Assembly: GCA_014529385.2 (NCBI GenBank) | Contig: CM043962.1 | Location: 127,231,470 to 127,295,469 of the forward strand | Direction: 5' to 3' | Origin: Adiantum capillus-veneris | Taxonomy: Eukaryota > Streptophyta > Polypodiopsida > Polypodiales > Pteridaceae | DNA length: 64,000 bases | Shown: in pieces, positions 1-10,846 of the stretch | Layout: every line of letters begins with the position of its first letter | Position numbering within the stretch: the stretch's first letter is position 1 | Notes under the pieces: generated by a model | The model's input: the letters and a program-made list of their open reading frames with translations, nothing else | The model's database searches: none | What the model was told of the DNA's origin: nothing | Program-made: the position numbers and the translations under genes

Positions 1-390
1 CGGCGGGCATTTTTCATGGGAAAAATCCCCAACGAACTCCAAAATTCACCAAATTTTTTATTCTTGATCCTTCATACCCAAATCACTTTCCCACTCCCCA
101 CATTCTATTTTTGACCACTTCTAGGGCGGTGCACGCATCACCGCAGATCAGGCACTGTAAATAGACAGTTACTGCATGTCCCAAACTCCTCGAGCGGGAT
201 GAGAGTACCCACACTTTTCTCTTGCATTATTTAAATTCTAGAAAGCTCAAACACATTCCCTAGATCCAAAAGACACCACCTAAAACCATATCTAATGTGC
301 CGACACCGTGTCTAGGCACGTCGTATGCTCGACTGCTGGCACACAAGCACGAAAATTTACAATGAGCACATGTTGCATTATTTTTAAAAC
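1..390. other. No gene recognised at the left edge
   Basis: AT-rich sequence without a convincing reading frame or repeat. It may be flank or internal sequence of the copia fragment that follows, but nothing in it proves this. Confidence 0.4.
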
Positions 391-807
391 TTGAAACAAA
401 TTTTCAAAGCTCCCAAATTCATGTGTTTACATCCTTTTGTACATATGACCATGCATATACGCACTAGTTTGTACAAACAAAAAGTTGTTTATCAGCGTGT
501 TGAGCCACTAGAGCTTGTAAATAGTGACATATGTGGTTCTATGTCGACCAAGTATCTACAAAGAGCTACTCACTTTGTAGCATATATTAATGACTTTACT
601 CAGAAGGTGTGGGTTTACCCTTTGAAACATAAGGATGATTCATTCTCTATGTTTCATACATTCCTTACACTTGATGAGAATCGATTAAGCAAAAATCTCA
701 AAGGCTTGAGTTCTGATAATGGTGGGGAATATGTCTCAAAATACATGGTAGACTTCCGTGCAACAAGAGGGACTTGCTTGGGGGGGGGGGGGGGTCACTA
801 TGTATAA
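391..807 (+). pseudogene. Ty1/copia integrase fragment
   Basis: The plus-strand frame reads as the start of a copia integrase catalytic core. A segment resembling PLELVNSDICGSM carries the first catalytic Asp, followed by VAYINDFTQKVWVYPLKHK and then LSSDNGGEY with the second Asp. The third acidic residue is absent because similarity stops near position 750. A run of G at 780-794 follows. No gag, protease or RT lies in the same orientation nearby, so this is an isolated relic. It is opposite in strand to the copia RT pieces at 1.1-2.6 kb and therefore comes from a different copy. Confidence 0.8.
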
Positions 808-1138
808 GTTGTGTATGTCACGTGCATTCAATGACTATTTTTAAAACTCCTTATTTGTGAATTTTTGACATATAAAATACACCCTTTTCCTTTTCAATCA
901 TGTAAGTTGTGAACACACTTAAGACCGTTGGGGAATTTTTTACCTGACTAGGAGGTTTTTTCCTTGTGCATTGTATATATGCCCATCATTCAAGGGCTAA
1001 CTTATCTTTGCATTGTGCACTAAGCAATACACTCTCTGTTGTGTGCCTTGAGATTCTTCATCTTCTCCAAATTCTGTTTGTTTCCTTGCAACCTGATTCC
1101 AACAATGAATGCACTTGTCCCCTTAACCCTTTACAAGA
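808..1138. other. Spacer, possibly a copia LTR end
   Basis: No coding signal. The stretch ending at about 1105 with TTCCAACA resembles the 3' end of a plant copia LTR, and it contains AT-rich, TATA-like sequence near 974. No second copy or target duplication was found, so the LTR reading is only a suggestion. Confidence 0.25.
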
Positions 1139-1840
1139 CTAGCTTTAATCCCTTAAAATTATGGATTCTTACATGGACCATAGAAGGTCCATATTTTTTA
1201 TAATGGTCCTCAATAGAAAACTTTTGGCTCAATTTTTGCTTTAAATTGGCAATCTTGTGAGAGTTCTTCCCAACAATAAGCATGTCGTCAACATACAACA
1301 CAAGAAGAATGAGTGGCCCATCACCGAGCTTCTTCGTGCAAAAGCAATGATCATCTTAACTCCTTTTATATCCATAAGAGTATATAAATGTAACAAAATT
1401 TTGAAACCATTCCTTGAATCCTTTCTTCAAGCCATAAAGTGATTTTTTGAGTCTACATGCAAGCTCTTCTCTGCTTGGCTTAACAAGCCCGTTAGGTTGT
1501 AGCATGTACACAGATACCTACTAATCCAAGCACCATGTGCAAAGTAGTCATCTTGACCACAAGTGAGATGATTTTATCAAAATCTATGCATTTCTACTAC
1601 TTGAAACCCTTAGCAGCCAATCTTGCCTTAGGCTTCAAATATCCTAGTGTAAACTTCTTCTTGTAAACCCATTCGCAAGGTAAGAATTTCTTTCCCATAG
1701 GAAAATTGACCAATTTCTAAGTCTCGTTTTTTACAATCAAATCGTATTCTAACTGCATAGCTTTATCTCACTGTATAGCACAGGTGGATGTGAATTGAGC
1801 CTCTACTAGAGCATCTCAAACCCTAACTACTGCTCTCTGC
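1139..1840 (-). pseudogene. Ty1/copia reverse transcriptase fragment (N-terminal half)
   Basis: On the minus strand broken frames read through conserved copia RT blocks in order: a WVYKKK block, KARLAAKGFK, FDKIISLVVKMTTLHMVLGL, LYGLKKGFKEWF, and the catalytic box YVDDMLIVG (around 1272-1296). Frameshifts and stops separate the blocks. The fragment ends shortly after the catalytic box. It lies downstream, in minus-strand order, of another copia fragment that carries the RT C-terminus plus RNase H. That order is wrong for a single element, so two insertions are juxtaposed here. Confidence 0.75.
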
Positions 1841-1859
1841 TCTCTCTAGAGAATTGCCA

Positions 1860-2560
1860 GTGGAAGGCTCATAGGTTGCTTCTTACTCAACCATACTATG
1901 CATGGAATGCCAAGCATGAAACAAAACTACTTACAGACACTCGCATGTCATAACAACCAGCCCAAGACGAGTCCGTAAAATCATGTAAATTTGGCGGCTT
2001 GGGATAAAACAAACCAAGATGTAAAGTGCCACTCAAGTAGCAAAAAATCCTCCTGAGAGCTTACCAATGCTTGGACCCTAGGCTATGCATAAATTTGCTA
2101 GCATGTGAGACTACAAACTGAATATTTGGTCTTGCATTGCATACATAAATAAGGCATCCACAACAAAAATTTGATAAAGAGTGACATTGGCAGGATTACG
2201 AGCATCACGAGGAATCAATTTCAAACCTCTTTCGATTGGAGTAGCAATATGCTTGCAATCCTCAAGTCCAAACTTACATAGTAATGTCTCTATGTAGCTC
2301 GTTTGATACAAGGCAATACCACCATCAAATTGCTTAAAATTGTATGCCCAAATAATGATGCAAAAGCCCCAAGACTTTCATCTTGAAAGTAGCATTCAAA
2401 TCAGCTTTGAATTTAGCAATGTGTGCCTCATTCAGACCAGTACTCAATAAATCATCTACATATAGAATGATGATGAGAAATACATCAATCTCACGCGCTT
2501 AACATACAAAGTGCTTTCCATTCGACTGTTACGAAAGCCTTGTTTAACCAAATGAGTGTC
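1860..2560 (-). pseudogene. Ty1/copia RT C-terminus and RNase H fragment
   Basis: Minus-strand frames give a second copia catalytic box, ILYVDDLL (near 2450), then a block resembling LLCKFGLEDCKHIATPIE, then an RNase H start with ALRRIFCYLSGTLHLGLFY and a DSSWAG-type motif near 1970. The conserved blocks are interrupted by stops and shifts. It is cut near 1860, where the neighbouring RT N-terminal fragment begins. Having two YVDD boxes within 1.2 kb shows that two copies are present. Confidence 0.75.
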
Positions 2561-2729
2561 AGATTTATCATGCCAAGCATGAGGAGACTGCCTCAACACA
2601 TACACTACAAGCGCAACTAAAGAGGACGATGATCAAATCATCACTTTAATCATCAACTAGTTGTAGACCAAAAATTACTACAATGTCATAGCCCAATCTA
2701 TGGGCATCATTTAGACAAAGAGAAAGATC

Positions 2730-4315
2730 AAAAGTTTAACATTTAATGGCCTAAATACTTGTGTGTAGAGGAAATTAGCATGAACATAGTGGGCATTTCA
2801 TTAGAATAGATTCCTAATAAGAATTACAAGAGTGCTTGAGTGGAGAGAGCAGCTAAAAGCATAACACCTAGTTAGATAGCATGAACAATACTTTCAAAAG
2901 AGAGAGAAATTAAGCTATTGACAACAGTTGAGGACCGGATTTGCATGGAGCCGGTCCCCCGTCCAAAAGGCTTTGTATTATGGTTTCTCCCATCAAGAGA
3001 GACATTGTACAATACAATTTTTTGTGTTCCTTCAAGACTAGCTAGTAAAATGAAGATCAAAGCTTCATGCACCAAACAAAACACTTATCAACCACAACAT
3101 CAATTGTCTCCGGTCTCAGACCCAAGACCTCACACACCATCGAAGATGGTGAGAGCTAGCGGGGTATGAGAGTAGATCGAGAGGAAGAAGGAGTATTCTT
3201 ACGAGAAGATGTACATCTCGTCACATAATCACTCATATTAGCATAGCTTAGATTATTAATTAGCATGGTAGAGGAGATGAGTATGCATTGAAGCTTGGCT
3301 CTTGGTTGTATTTGCATCACAAAGCCAAGAGTTGCTGGTGTAGGCCTCCCTTCTCACAAGCTTGGAGTAGGTGATAAGCTTTCCATTAAAGCTTGAGAAG
3401 GAGAGAGAGTCTTCTTTACTTCACACATGAGATTGTGTGAGTGTGTGTGTGATAATGCCTTGCAAAAATCAGGCCCCTCTCTCTCTTGGTCAACCCCGTT
3501 TGCTATTTGCTCATGCTACCCTCTCATTGGACCTCCCTAGGGCTAGCCAATGACAATTAAGTAGCATAAGTGATAGCCTTCTGATAGGTGTCCCCCTTTC
3601 ACCTTTTGTGAGAGCTTTAGGTAATTTAATAATTCAACTAAACTCTCATTGGACCCTTTGCCTCCTGGCCAATAGGAATCACGCAAGCCATTGGGTTGTT
3701 GAATGCTCATTGGACCCCTTTGGAAACTGTCCAATAGTCTTCTAGAGGGATTAATTCTCATTGATTCTTTTATTAAGTGTTTTTAAATTAATTAAACTAG
3801 ATTTACTCTAGCCTAATTCTCATTGGTCCACCTCCAAGGCCATCCAATAGGAATTGGGTACACCTTGTGGGCATCTGGGCTAGGGAGCTGACATGTGTCC
3901 CTCATTCCCTTTGTGTAAAGGGAGCTTGTGTGTGTGACTTTCTCTCTCATCCCCTACAAGCAAAGCTTGCCCCCTTCTATGTAGGGATTGCTAAAGACAT
4001 TTGGGGCACACACAAAGCATCCAATTTTCCCAAAGTTTGACCTTTGGACACAACCTTTGAATTTTGGAACCTTTTTGGAAGTCTTAATGGGCTGAACCTT
4101 AGGGTCTTTTAAGCCCATTATTGCACATGGATCTTTTACAGATGGCCCCCCCTTTGGATCCCTATTTTTCCCTCCTTTGGATCCCTACTGTGGCCAGTCT
4201 TCTAGCTTAACCAATATTCTAGCTTTTTCTCCCTTGGCACTTCCCCATATTAAATGATCAGATTAACATGAGAAATCATTTAGGAGAATTAGATATTGAT
4301 TGTTATGACAAAAAG
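2730..4315 (-). mobile_element. Solo LTR with 5-bp target duplication (same family as the 28.6-30.2 kb LTR)
   Basis: The LTR body is 2735-4310 (1,576 bp) and is flanked by AAAAG at 2730-2734 and AAAAG at 4311-4315. It is colinear over its whole length with the LTR at 28563-30172. It ends in ATGACA; its first dinucleotide is mutated from TG to TT. Neither edge has a primer binding site or polypurine tract, so this is a solo LTR left by recombination between the two LTRs of one insertion. It contains a GGACCGG/CCGGTCC hairpin at 2932-2957 that is shared with the other LTRs of this group. Confidence 0.88.
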
Positions 4316-4389
4316 TGCTAGGTCAGGTTGAGGGATTGTTTCCCTTGCCACTCTCAAGGTGGTTAAGTACATTGCTTAAAATATCCCTT

Positions 4390-5140
4390 TTGTTTTGCTC
4401 TTGTGGCATTGACATGCACTTCAAGAGTCGTTTACAAGTATGACACATGGAGAAGATGTCCATGGCTTTTTTTCCATGGAGGGGGATTAGTAGATATGCA
4501 TTATGGGGGAGCCCATGGAAAATATCTCTCGGCCTACTTTCTAGTTTCTATTTGCAAGTCGCGGAGAGGAGGAAATCATGTCCTCATGTTGGTATTTGTA
4601 CATGACCCCCAATCCACGATGTCTGCATAGACCCCCTTCTTACCAAAATGAAGCATCATGTTGCGGAAGTGAAGATCATTGTGGAGATAGTCGTGCGCAT
4701 GTAGATACTTCAAGGTATGAAGAAGAGCATTTATTTTCTAGAAAATGTTATTTTGAAACAGCTCTAATGTTCCTTCAATTGTTACATAATCACGAATGGC
4801 AGGTTGATGGCCATCTGTAGTGCACTCTTTCATCCACTGCGCTCTACATGGCCGCCATTCCAAAAATGTGAAATGAGCATTGGACGCTCTATGTGGCGGA
4901 CCATGGAAAGTGGATGAATAATTCCACGATGAGAGATGTCCCAAAGTGTGGCTTCATCTTTAACCTACTGATCCACTGTGGGTCCATGCAAGTGGAATTT
5001 AAGAATCTTCACCGCATACATTGGATCTTTAAATGCAGGATGTGTGACACCTACATTCTTCACGTGTGCCCATCTCCCTTCTCCCAACTGTGGATCCTGT
5101 GTGTTGAAGAACCAAGAATCCAACAAGAAACAAGAACTAT
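4390..5140 (-). pseudogene. Protein-kinase-like pseudogene
   Basis: Minus-strand frames reproduce a kinase fold in order. A glycine-loop-like LGEGRW comes first, then MYAVKILK with the ATP-binding Lys, then an alpha-C-like EATLWDISHRGIIHPL with the conserved Glu. After a frameshift a catalytic loop HNDLHFRNM follows, then a VDWG block in place of DFG. A possible C-lobe remnant continues to about 4390. At least two in-frame stops and two shifts break it, and no intron is evident, so a processed or transposon-captured copy is plausible. HxDLHxxN and DWG differ from textbook HRDLKxxN and DFG; such variants occur in divergent kinase families. The substrate cannot be inferred. The solo LTR lies just downstream on the minus strand. 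Confidence 0.6.
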
Positions 5141-6490
5141 AAGAACCTCTCTCAATTATTTTTCTATGGAAGTTCCATGTCCTTTCTCTCCAGACTAATC
5201 TCTATTGCCAATAGATATTAGCCACTACCACCCTCAATCCATCACAAATTGCATGCACTCTCCTCTTCATTGCTATGTCTTTGAACAAAGAGCAACATTA
5301 GATACAAGAAGATCTAGACATACTAGAGTACCAAGATTTTCTTGCCTTGTTCCATGTCGAACCTTTCTCATGGAGTGACTGAGACTGATAGAGATGGCAC
5401 CCCTCTTGTTGTTAGTTTATGTGGAGATAAAGAAAATCCAAATACCAATGGAGAAACTAAGGAAACCAATGATGGGAGTAATCCCTTTTCAAGGAGTGGG
5501 GAGATTTTGGTAAATTTTTGACGGGGAGTCGAGACAAAGCGTCCAAACATCAACTACAAGTTGACATGTATATGAAAAGATTGATCAAGTACTCCAAGGC
5601 AAATATATGTGAATCATCTAAAGGATTACTCACTTGAAAAGTGTTATTGGGTCGCTGCGACGGACATCTACAACATGGGTTTTTTATACTAACATAATGT
5701 CAATATGCAAGGAAGCGACTCAAGACGGGGCACAGAGACTTGATGAGAGTGTCAATCTCACCAAAGTGAACTCAAAGGGCTTCTTATACTACGACAAAAG
5801 CAAATCTTCTAGTCCAAAAATCAAATTATGTCCAATCTCACCGCTCTAGATTATCACGCCTTTTTGGCATCCAAACGAGTTCGGAATGCAACAAAACTTA
5901 AGGAGAGGTATTAAAACACCTAAGGTACGATCCTACCAAGTTATGCAGTCATCTGGGAAGGTGCCTAAATCACGATCCGTCACAAAAAATGTGCAAAAAA
6001 TTGAAACACAACTATACGGAAAGGTCCCCCTCAAGCATAGAAACACTTATCCAAGGTCAAAGCATCAAAAGACAACCATTCAAGATCTTAGATCAATGCG
6101 TTTATCTCACAAACAATGTGTTGCGAACCACAACAGAATTGAGAATGATTATACTTAAAGTATAGAGCAAGAGACAAGGAACAACTATTTGGAAATGAAT
6201 TTTGATTACCAGTCCAGGAGAAAAGTGGATTACAAATTTTATCAGCAGGAGGCTTCTCACAGTGACCCTTCAAAAACTTCCCAGCTAATGATTCTTTCTT
6301 TAGTCTAAACTAAGGGTTTTGACTTAAAGGCTAAGGGGACTTTCCCACGGCCATTTGGCCACTTGCAAGGGGTGTACACTCAGCGAGGCTAAGAGGGCAT
6401 GACATAATATATTACAATTACAAGTCCTCATTAGCTAAATTACATCGCTTATTTCAAAAAAATGAGGGAGCACTACAAGGTTTGGTGTAC
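5141..6490. other. No gene recognised
   Basis: Short broken frames only. A plus-strand frame from about 5360 to 5900 has ordinary amino-acid composition but many stops, and I match it to no family. Probably decayed repeat sequence. Confidence 0.4.
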
Positions 6491-6499
6491 ATCCGCCTT

Positions 6500-8490
6500 T
6501 TACGTGTCAGTCCGCTGTGTCCACCAAACATTCTCCCTTTCCTATTCATTGCACGTCCTTGTGCAATCTCTCTCTGAGTGTCTTCTATGGTATTTTTTCT
6601 AGCGTTGCAGTGACATGCCTGAACTTTTGCGCCCTTGCCATGATCTCCACTTTTGTCGCCAACTCTTTGAAAGGATTATTGTTGAGAGTGCTTTGGTATA
6701 CTACATGTCGGGTTGGAAAATCTTTGGTCATGGGATTAAATATGAGGATTCTACCTCAAAGAATCCAGATAGAATCCTATGATGATATTTTTTCTTGGGA
6801 TTTTTATCTCCATGTTCTAGCAGTGCCCTCTTGTGCCTTCGACAAAAATCTGCCAGGGATGCTATACTGCCTCTGTATCATTGAATGCCATTATGCAGAT
6901 GATAATCATCTTGGCAATTTTTACAAGCATTTGGCATGCGAGATCTGGGATCTTCTTTGTCATGTTGATGACCCCTCTGAGCGTCTGAACCATATACTTC
7001 TCTAATGGGGGGTTGTTATTGATTGGTTTTGTTATAACCGGACAATTCAATACTACCACGGTCTTTTGCTTTACCAAGAGTAAAAGCTATCCCAGGATCA
7101 CCGTTGTTAATGGGACAATAAGTTGGCTCGATCGTGAGATGCTGCGGAGCATTCATATAATAGGTTTCATCTGTGGGTCGCTGCTCGAACCATTCCTTTC
7201 GCCAGAGGGGTTAATTGTCAATAATAGTATGAATTTGTATTGCTGTGACAGGAACATCTCTGTAATCCCCTCTGCTGTTTGGCTCTAGGTCAAGTAGAAT
7301 TCTTTTTTTCCATATTCTGGCCTCCTACCGCATCAATGGTGGCAGGGCAATCATCTCATGCCCAAGGTTTTTTACCACTTCACTTGGAGTGATCATGAGG
7401 AGGGAAGCAGATTCCAATACTTTCAGTTCATAATGCAGATATTCTCTATGTGAGGGGTCTTTGACTTCTGAGATCCAAAGCTGAATTTCTTCCTTGGCCA
7501 CTCAAAGGTGGATGTCATGGCTACATCTCTTGTTCTTGCCACATCGGTTTGGTGAGCTTCAAAAGTGGAATGTTCAAATTCTTCTATTTTCTCAAATTCC
7601 ATTGGGGTTTTTTGAGCAGGCTTCTCTTGTGCTGCCTTCAGAGCCTCCAAATCTCCCCTGGCCTCTGGTAACTGCTTTCTCAATTCTTCAATCTCCTAGA
7701 CTTTGGCTTTTTCTATGTCCTACAGTCATTATTTGTCTGTCATATTTTTCCTGAGCAAGGGCCTCCTTTATCTTGGACCTCTTTATTCAGCAAGGTTGAT
7801 CTAGCTGGTAATCTTGAGGAGCTTGGCGTCTCTTGCAGGGCTAAAATCTATGTCAGAGTCTTGATGACCACTGTGTAAGACTCTTGCAGTTTTCTACACT
7901 GCTTTCTTTATCTAATTAGCTCCTCCTGTAGTTGTTGCTACTCGACTTGCAGAGTAGAGTTGGTCTCATTGAATTGCTGGACTTCTTTGTAGTAATAGGC
8001 CACACTTATCTGTTCTCTTTACAATTCTGATTAGAGTTGTAGCTGAACTTTCTCCAACTCCTTGATTTTGTCTTTCTCCTCATAGAGTGTTTTCAGCTGC
8101 TTTAGACGCCTTCTTTTTGGTATCTTCCAGCTCTAGCTCGTGCAAGTTGTAGAGAGCTCTTTGACATTAGAATTGGAGCTTGATCTACTCTGAATAAGCA
8201 TCAATGTTGAAAAACTTGATCATTTTTGCTCCTTCCTCTACTATAACTTACGATAGAGGCGATCGTGCTTTTTGCTGGCTTTTTTGGCCCTGTTCTGTTG
8301 TTCCAACCTCTTCTGTTGTTCTTTCTTAGGTTTTCAGTACTGCAGTAGCAATTGATACCGTAGTAGTGTTTGGCGGTGCTGTCTCTTGCTTTAGAAGGTC
8401 TACTGCTTCATCTCGTTTTTTGGTTCCAGCCTCTGAAGGTACCTCTTTGTCTTTAGGAGATTCAAAGTCGATGTGAGATTCAAGGTCCTC
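6500..8490 (-). pseudogene. Decayed minus-strand coding remnant with coiled-coil composition
   Basis: Minus-strand frames between about 8490 and 7420 give long Glu/Lys/Ala/Gln-rich stretches separated by stops, for example DFESPKDKEVPSEAGTKK and LEALKAAQEKPAQK. This is similar in composition, though not provably in sequence, to the coiled-coil C-terminal half of the 709-codon ORF next door. From about 7300 to 6500 a different minus-strand remnant without a recognised motif continues. The likely origin is an older copy of the retroelement-borne accessory ORF, but no motif proves this. Confidence 0.35.
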
Positions 8491-8504
8491 CAATAGTTCT
8501 CCCT

Positions 8505-8636
8505 TGAAAGAAAAAACAAGACTTTAATGGAACATTGTAGTGTGAAAACCTCAAAGAAAAACTTGGCCAACACAATTTGGTTTTTTTGGTTCACGAAAAT
8601 GAGTTTTGTGTGGATTACGACTGCCCACACTTTGAG
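8505..8636. repeat. Dispersed repeat, second copy at 50.8 kb
   Basis: About 130 bp are shared with 50776-50913 at roughly 90% identity by eye, including GAAAACCTCAAAGAAAAACT and GACTGCCCACACTTTGAG. The copy at 50.8 kb sits in unrelated sequence. Here the repeat marks where the 709-codon ORF and the giant element stop being recognisable, so it is a junction between sequences of different origin. The element of origin is unknown; a retroelement LTR-proximal piece is possible. Confidence 0.75.
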
Positions 8637-10680
8637 CTCTAGGGGTAGTCCTGAGTCTAGTGATTGTTCTTTCTTGGAGCTCGACTCTTTCCCTTAGCTC
8701 AATGAGCTCATCTTTAGCCGCCTCCAAGTCGTCTTCCATCCGCTCCCTTGCTTCCTGTGCACTTGTTACTTCTCTTGAAGCTTCGGCTAGCTGGAGTATC
8801 AAGCCGTCTCTCTCGTTTTCCGCGTCGTAGAGTGATGCTTTATGACTTTCAGATTCAGTCATAGCATTCTCTAATTTCCTCTGCAACTCAGCTTCCCTTT
8901 GTTTGGCTGTCTCAATCTCCACTTCCTTTGCCTTGGATCTTTCTTTGATCTTGCTGAGCAGTTCATGCACCATGTGCATGTCCTTTTCATCTTCATCTGT
9001 CAACTCTAAAGCTTTTTCTGCCACCACCTCCACTGGCTTCGGCTCTTCTAGTACGTTCTGCTCGTCCAGTTTCTCTTCACTCTCTTTTGTACTCTTTATT
9101 TTTTCCTCTGTCCCTCTTCGATCATCTTTTTTTTGTAGGGTGATCCCACAAACTGCCTCAAGGGCCTCTTCTTCAGTGTACCCTATCGCTACTAGATCCT
9201 CATAATTGTTCTTCTTTTGCTGAATTGGATCTATCTCCTTTTCCTTGGTCCCGGCCTCCGGCTTTTCCATACCAGCCGTGTCCATCTCTACTGTGGTCTC
9301 TTCCACAATGATTTCCGTCTTCTTCGGGCTTGGTACATCAGTAAAGGAGGGCTGATTGTCCTCAGTCATCTTGGCTTTCCCTTTGTTTGCTTGCCCGTCT
9401 TTCTCTTGAGGTTCAGTAGACTCATCTACTTTCTTCTTCCCCTTGTCGTCCTTTTTCAGCTCAGCTTTTAAAAGCTGTACTTCCTCTTCAGTGTATGGCT
9501 CGACAGGTTGCTGCTCCAGTATAGCCTCTGACTCCTCATAAGCTCTAATATATTGATCATATTGATCAACATGTGGCCTGGCTGAGCTAGTTCCGACTTT
9601 AGTGGGGTCTAGAACCCACTTTTCTTCAAAGTCCCCCTTTAGAGATCTTTCCGCTCTAAACTGCTCCACCAGTCTTTCCATTCTTGCCGCTGTCTGACTT
9701 TTGGTTTGCTTGGGAGCAACCTTCTTCTTTGATTTCTTCAGAAGCGGCTCATCCACATCCTCTGCAGGTTCTGAAACTATTTCTAGTTTCCTGCATGCTC
9801 TTGTGGACGCCCTCTTGGATACTTCAGGCTGTTCTTCCTCCTCATCGGCTTCTCTAAGCCACTCATTCTGGGAGGGAACCTTTGGCCATTGATCTCTGGC
9901 TCCAATAGCTTCATAAGCTATTCTTGTCAGAACTTTAGCTCCTCCTATATACTTTGGCTTCTCGTTGTGCATGGCAATTACTTGCTCGTGGATGTGTTGA
10001 GCGTAATTCACCTCTTTTGGCATATTGCTCTTCAATGCCCATGTGATGGTAGTTGCAATGGCATGGGGTGGTGTCGTATACTTTTGCGGTCTTTTACTGC
10101 AAATATGGAGAAACTGGTTGTACAGTCGGCAAAGGGTTGCCGCTCTTTGGTCTACCATATCTCCATAGGTTGCATTCTGTTTCTTGGACCCATAAACCTC
10201 TATAGACTCCTTTCTTTCCCTGACAGAGCTCCCTTTGTTGTGTAGCTTCAATGCATCTGCAATGAGCTGTGGAGTGATCTGTACCTCTACTTTCTCTCCA
10301 TCTATTGTTGTCAATGTGGCTTTCCCATCCTTCTGAATGGAGGTTGCCAACTCATACACTCTTCTTGTATCTACACCTGATGGTCTCGAGGTGAAGAATC
10401 TGTGCAAGTCTGCCCTTTTCAGGTACCTGCTGATGTTCTCTGACCTGCTATAATCCACCAATTCTTCTGGGATCATCGGTATATCCACCGCTTGCCCTTG
10501 AGGATCTCTGAAAGTCCCCTGGTAGATCTTTATTCCCTCTTTCTCCAATACTGCTTCCTCCACCCAAGTTTTGGTTGGCTTGAGGGTTTCTGCTGGAATG
10601 TCAAAGGGTTCTGCTTCTGCAAGAGCATCTTTGATTGTCGGTCTTTTTCTCTTTGTTGCTGATGACTTGGCGGAATCCAT
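8551..10680 (-). CDS. Accessory ORF of the giant Ty3 element, 709 codons
   Basis: An open frame of 709 codons, the longest intact frame after gag and PR in this region. Residues 1-270 form a globular region with a basic start (TKRKRP) and blocks such as VEVQITPQLIADALKLHNKG and IATTITWALKSNMPKEVN. Their layout recalls the 'putative plant transposon protein' domain found in accessory ORFs of plant retroelements; this is a resemblance, not a match I could test. Residues about 320-680 are highly charged and end in a long predicted coiled coil (QREAELQRKLENA onward). There is no signal peptide, membrane helix or zinc finger. The last 25 or so codons are read through the dispersed repeat at 8505-8636, so the natural C-terminus is lost. 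The start at 10680 is supported by a palindrome-bearing leader like that of gag. Its position downstream of integrase recalls the extra ORF of Athila elements. Confidence 0.7.
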   Translation of the reverse strand: MDSAKSSATKRKRPTIKDALAEAEPFDIPAETLKPTKTWVEEAVLEKEGIKIYQGTFRDPQGQAVDIPMIPEELVDYSRSENISRYLKRADLHRFFTSRPSGVDTRRVYELATSIQKDGKATLTTIDGEKVEVQITPQLIADALKLHNKGSSVRERKESIEVYGSKKQNATYGDMVDQRAATLCRLYNQFLHICSKRPQKYTTPPHAIATTITWALKSNMPKEVNYAQHIHEQVIAMHNEKPKYIGGAKVLTRIAYEAIGARDQWPKVPSQNEWLREADEEEEQPEVSKRASTRACRKLEIVSEPAEDVDEPLLKKSKKKVAPKQTKSQTAARMERLVEQFRAERSLKGDFEEKWVLDPTKVGTSSARPHVDQYDQYIRAYEESEAILEQQPVEPYTEEEVQLLKAELKKDDKGKKKVDESTEPQEKDGQANKGKAKMTEDNQPSFTDVPSPKKTEIIVEETTVEMDTAGMEKPEAGTKEKEIDPIQQKKNNYEDLVAIGYTEEEALEAVCGITLQKKDDRRGTEEKIKSTKESEEKLDEQNVLEEPKPVEVVAEKALELTDEDEKDMHMVHELLSKIKERSKAKEVEIETAKQREAELQRKLENAMTESESHKASLYDAENERDGLILQLAEASREVTSAQEARERMEDDLEAAKDELIELRERVELQERTITRLRTTPRAQSVGSRNPHKTHFREPKKPNCVGQVFL

Positions 10681-10846
10681 GGATCCTGTAACTCCAATTT
10701 CAGAAGTTAGCGTCTTTTTAGTACTGAAAGCCGAAATGAAGCTTTTAACTATTCAAATGACTTGAAAATTGAAACATGAGCTATTCAGGGCCTAAGGATG
10801 TAGGGTAGGTGAAAAAATATGCAAACTGGGCTCAAAATCATGCTGG

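Noticed and set aside
6517-7005. A 162-codon plus-strand frame
   Set aside because: No recognisable domain; hydrophobic and Cys-rich composition typical of antisense translation of a charged minus-strand remnant.
8903-10245. Plus-strand frames opposite the 709-codon ORF
   Set aside because: Shadows of the minus-strand ORF; their composition mirrors its codons and they have no motifs.
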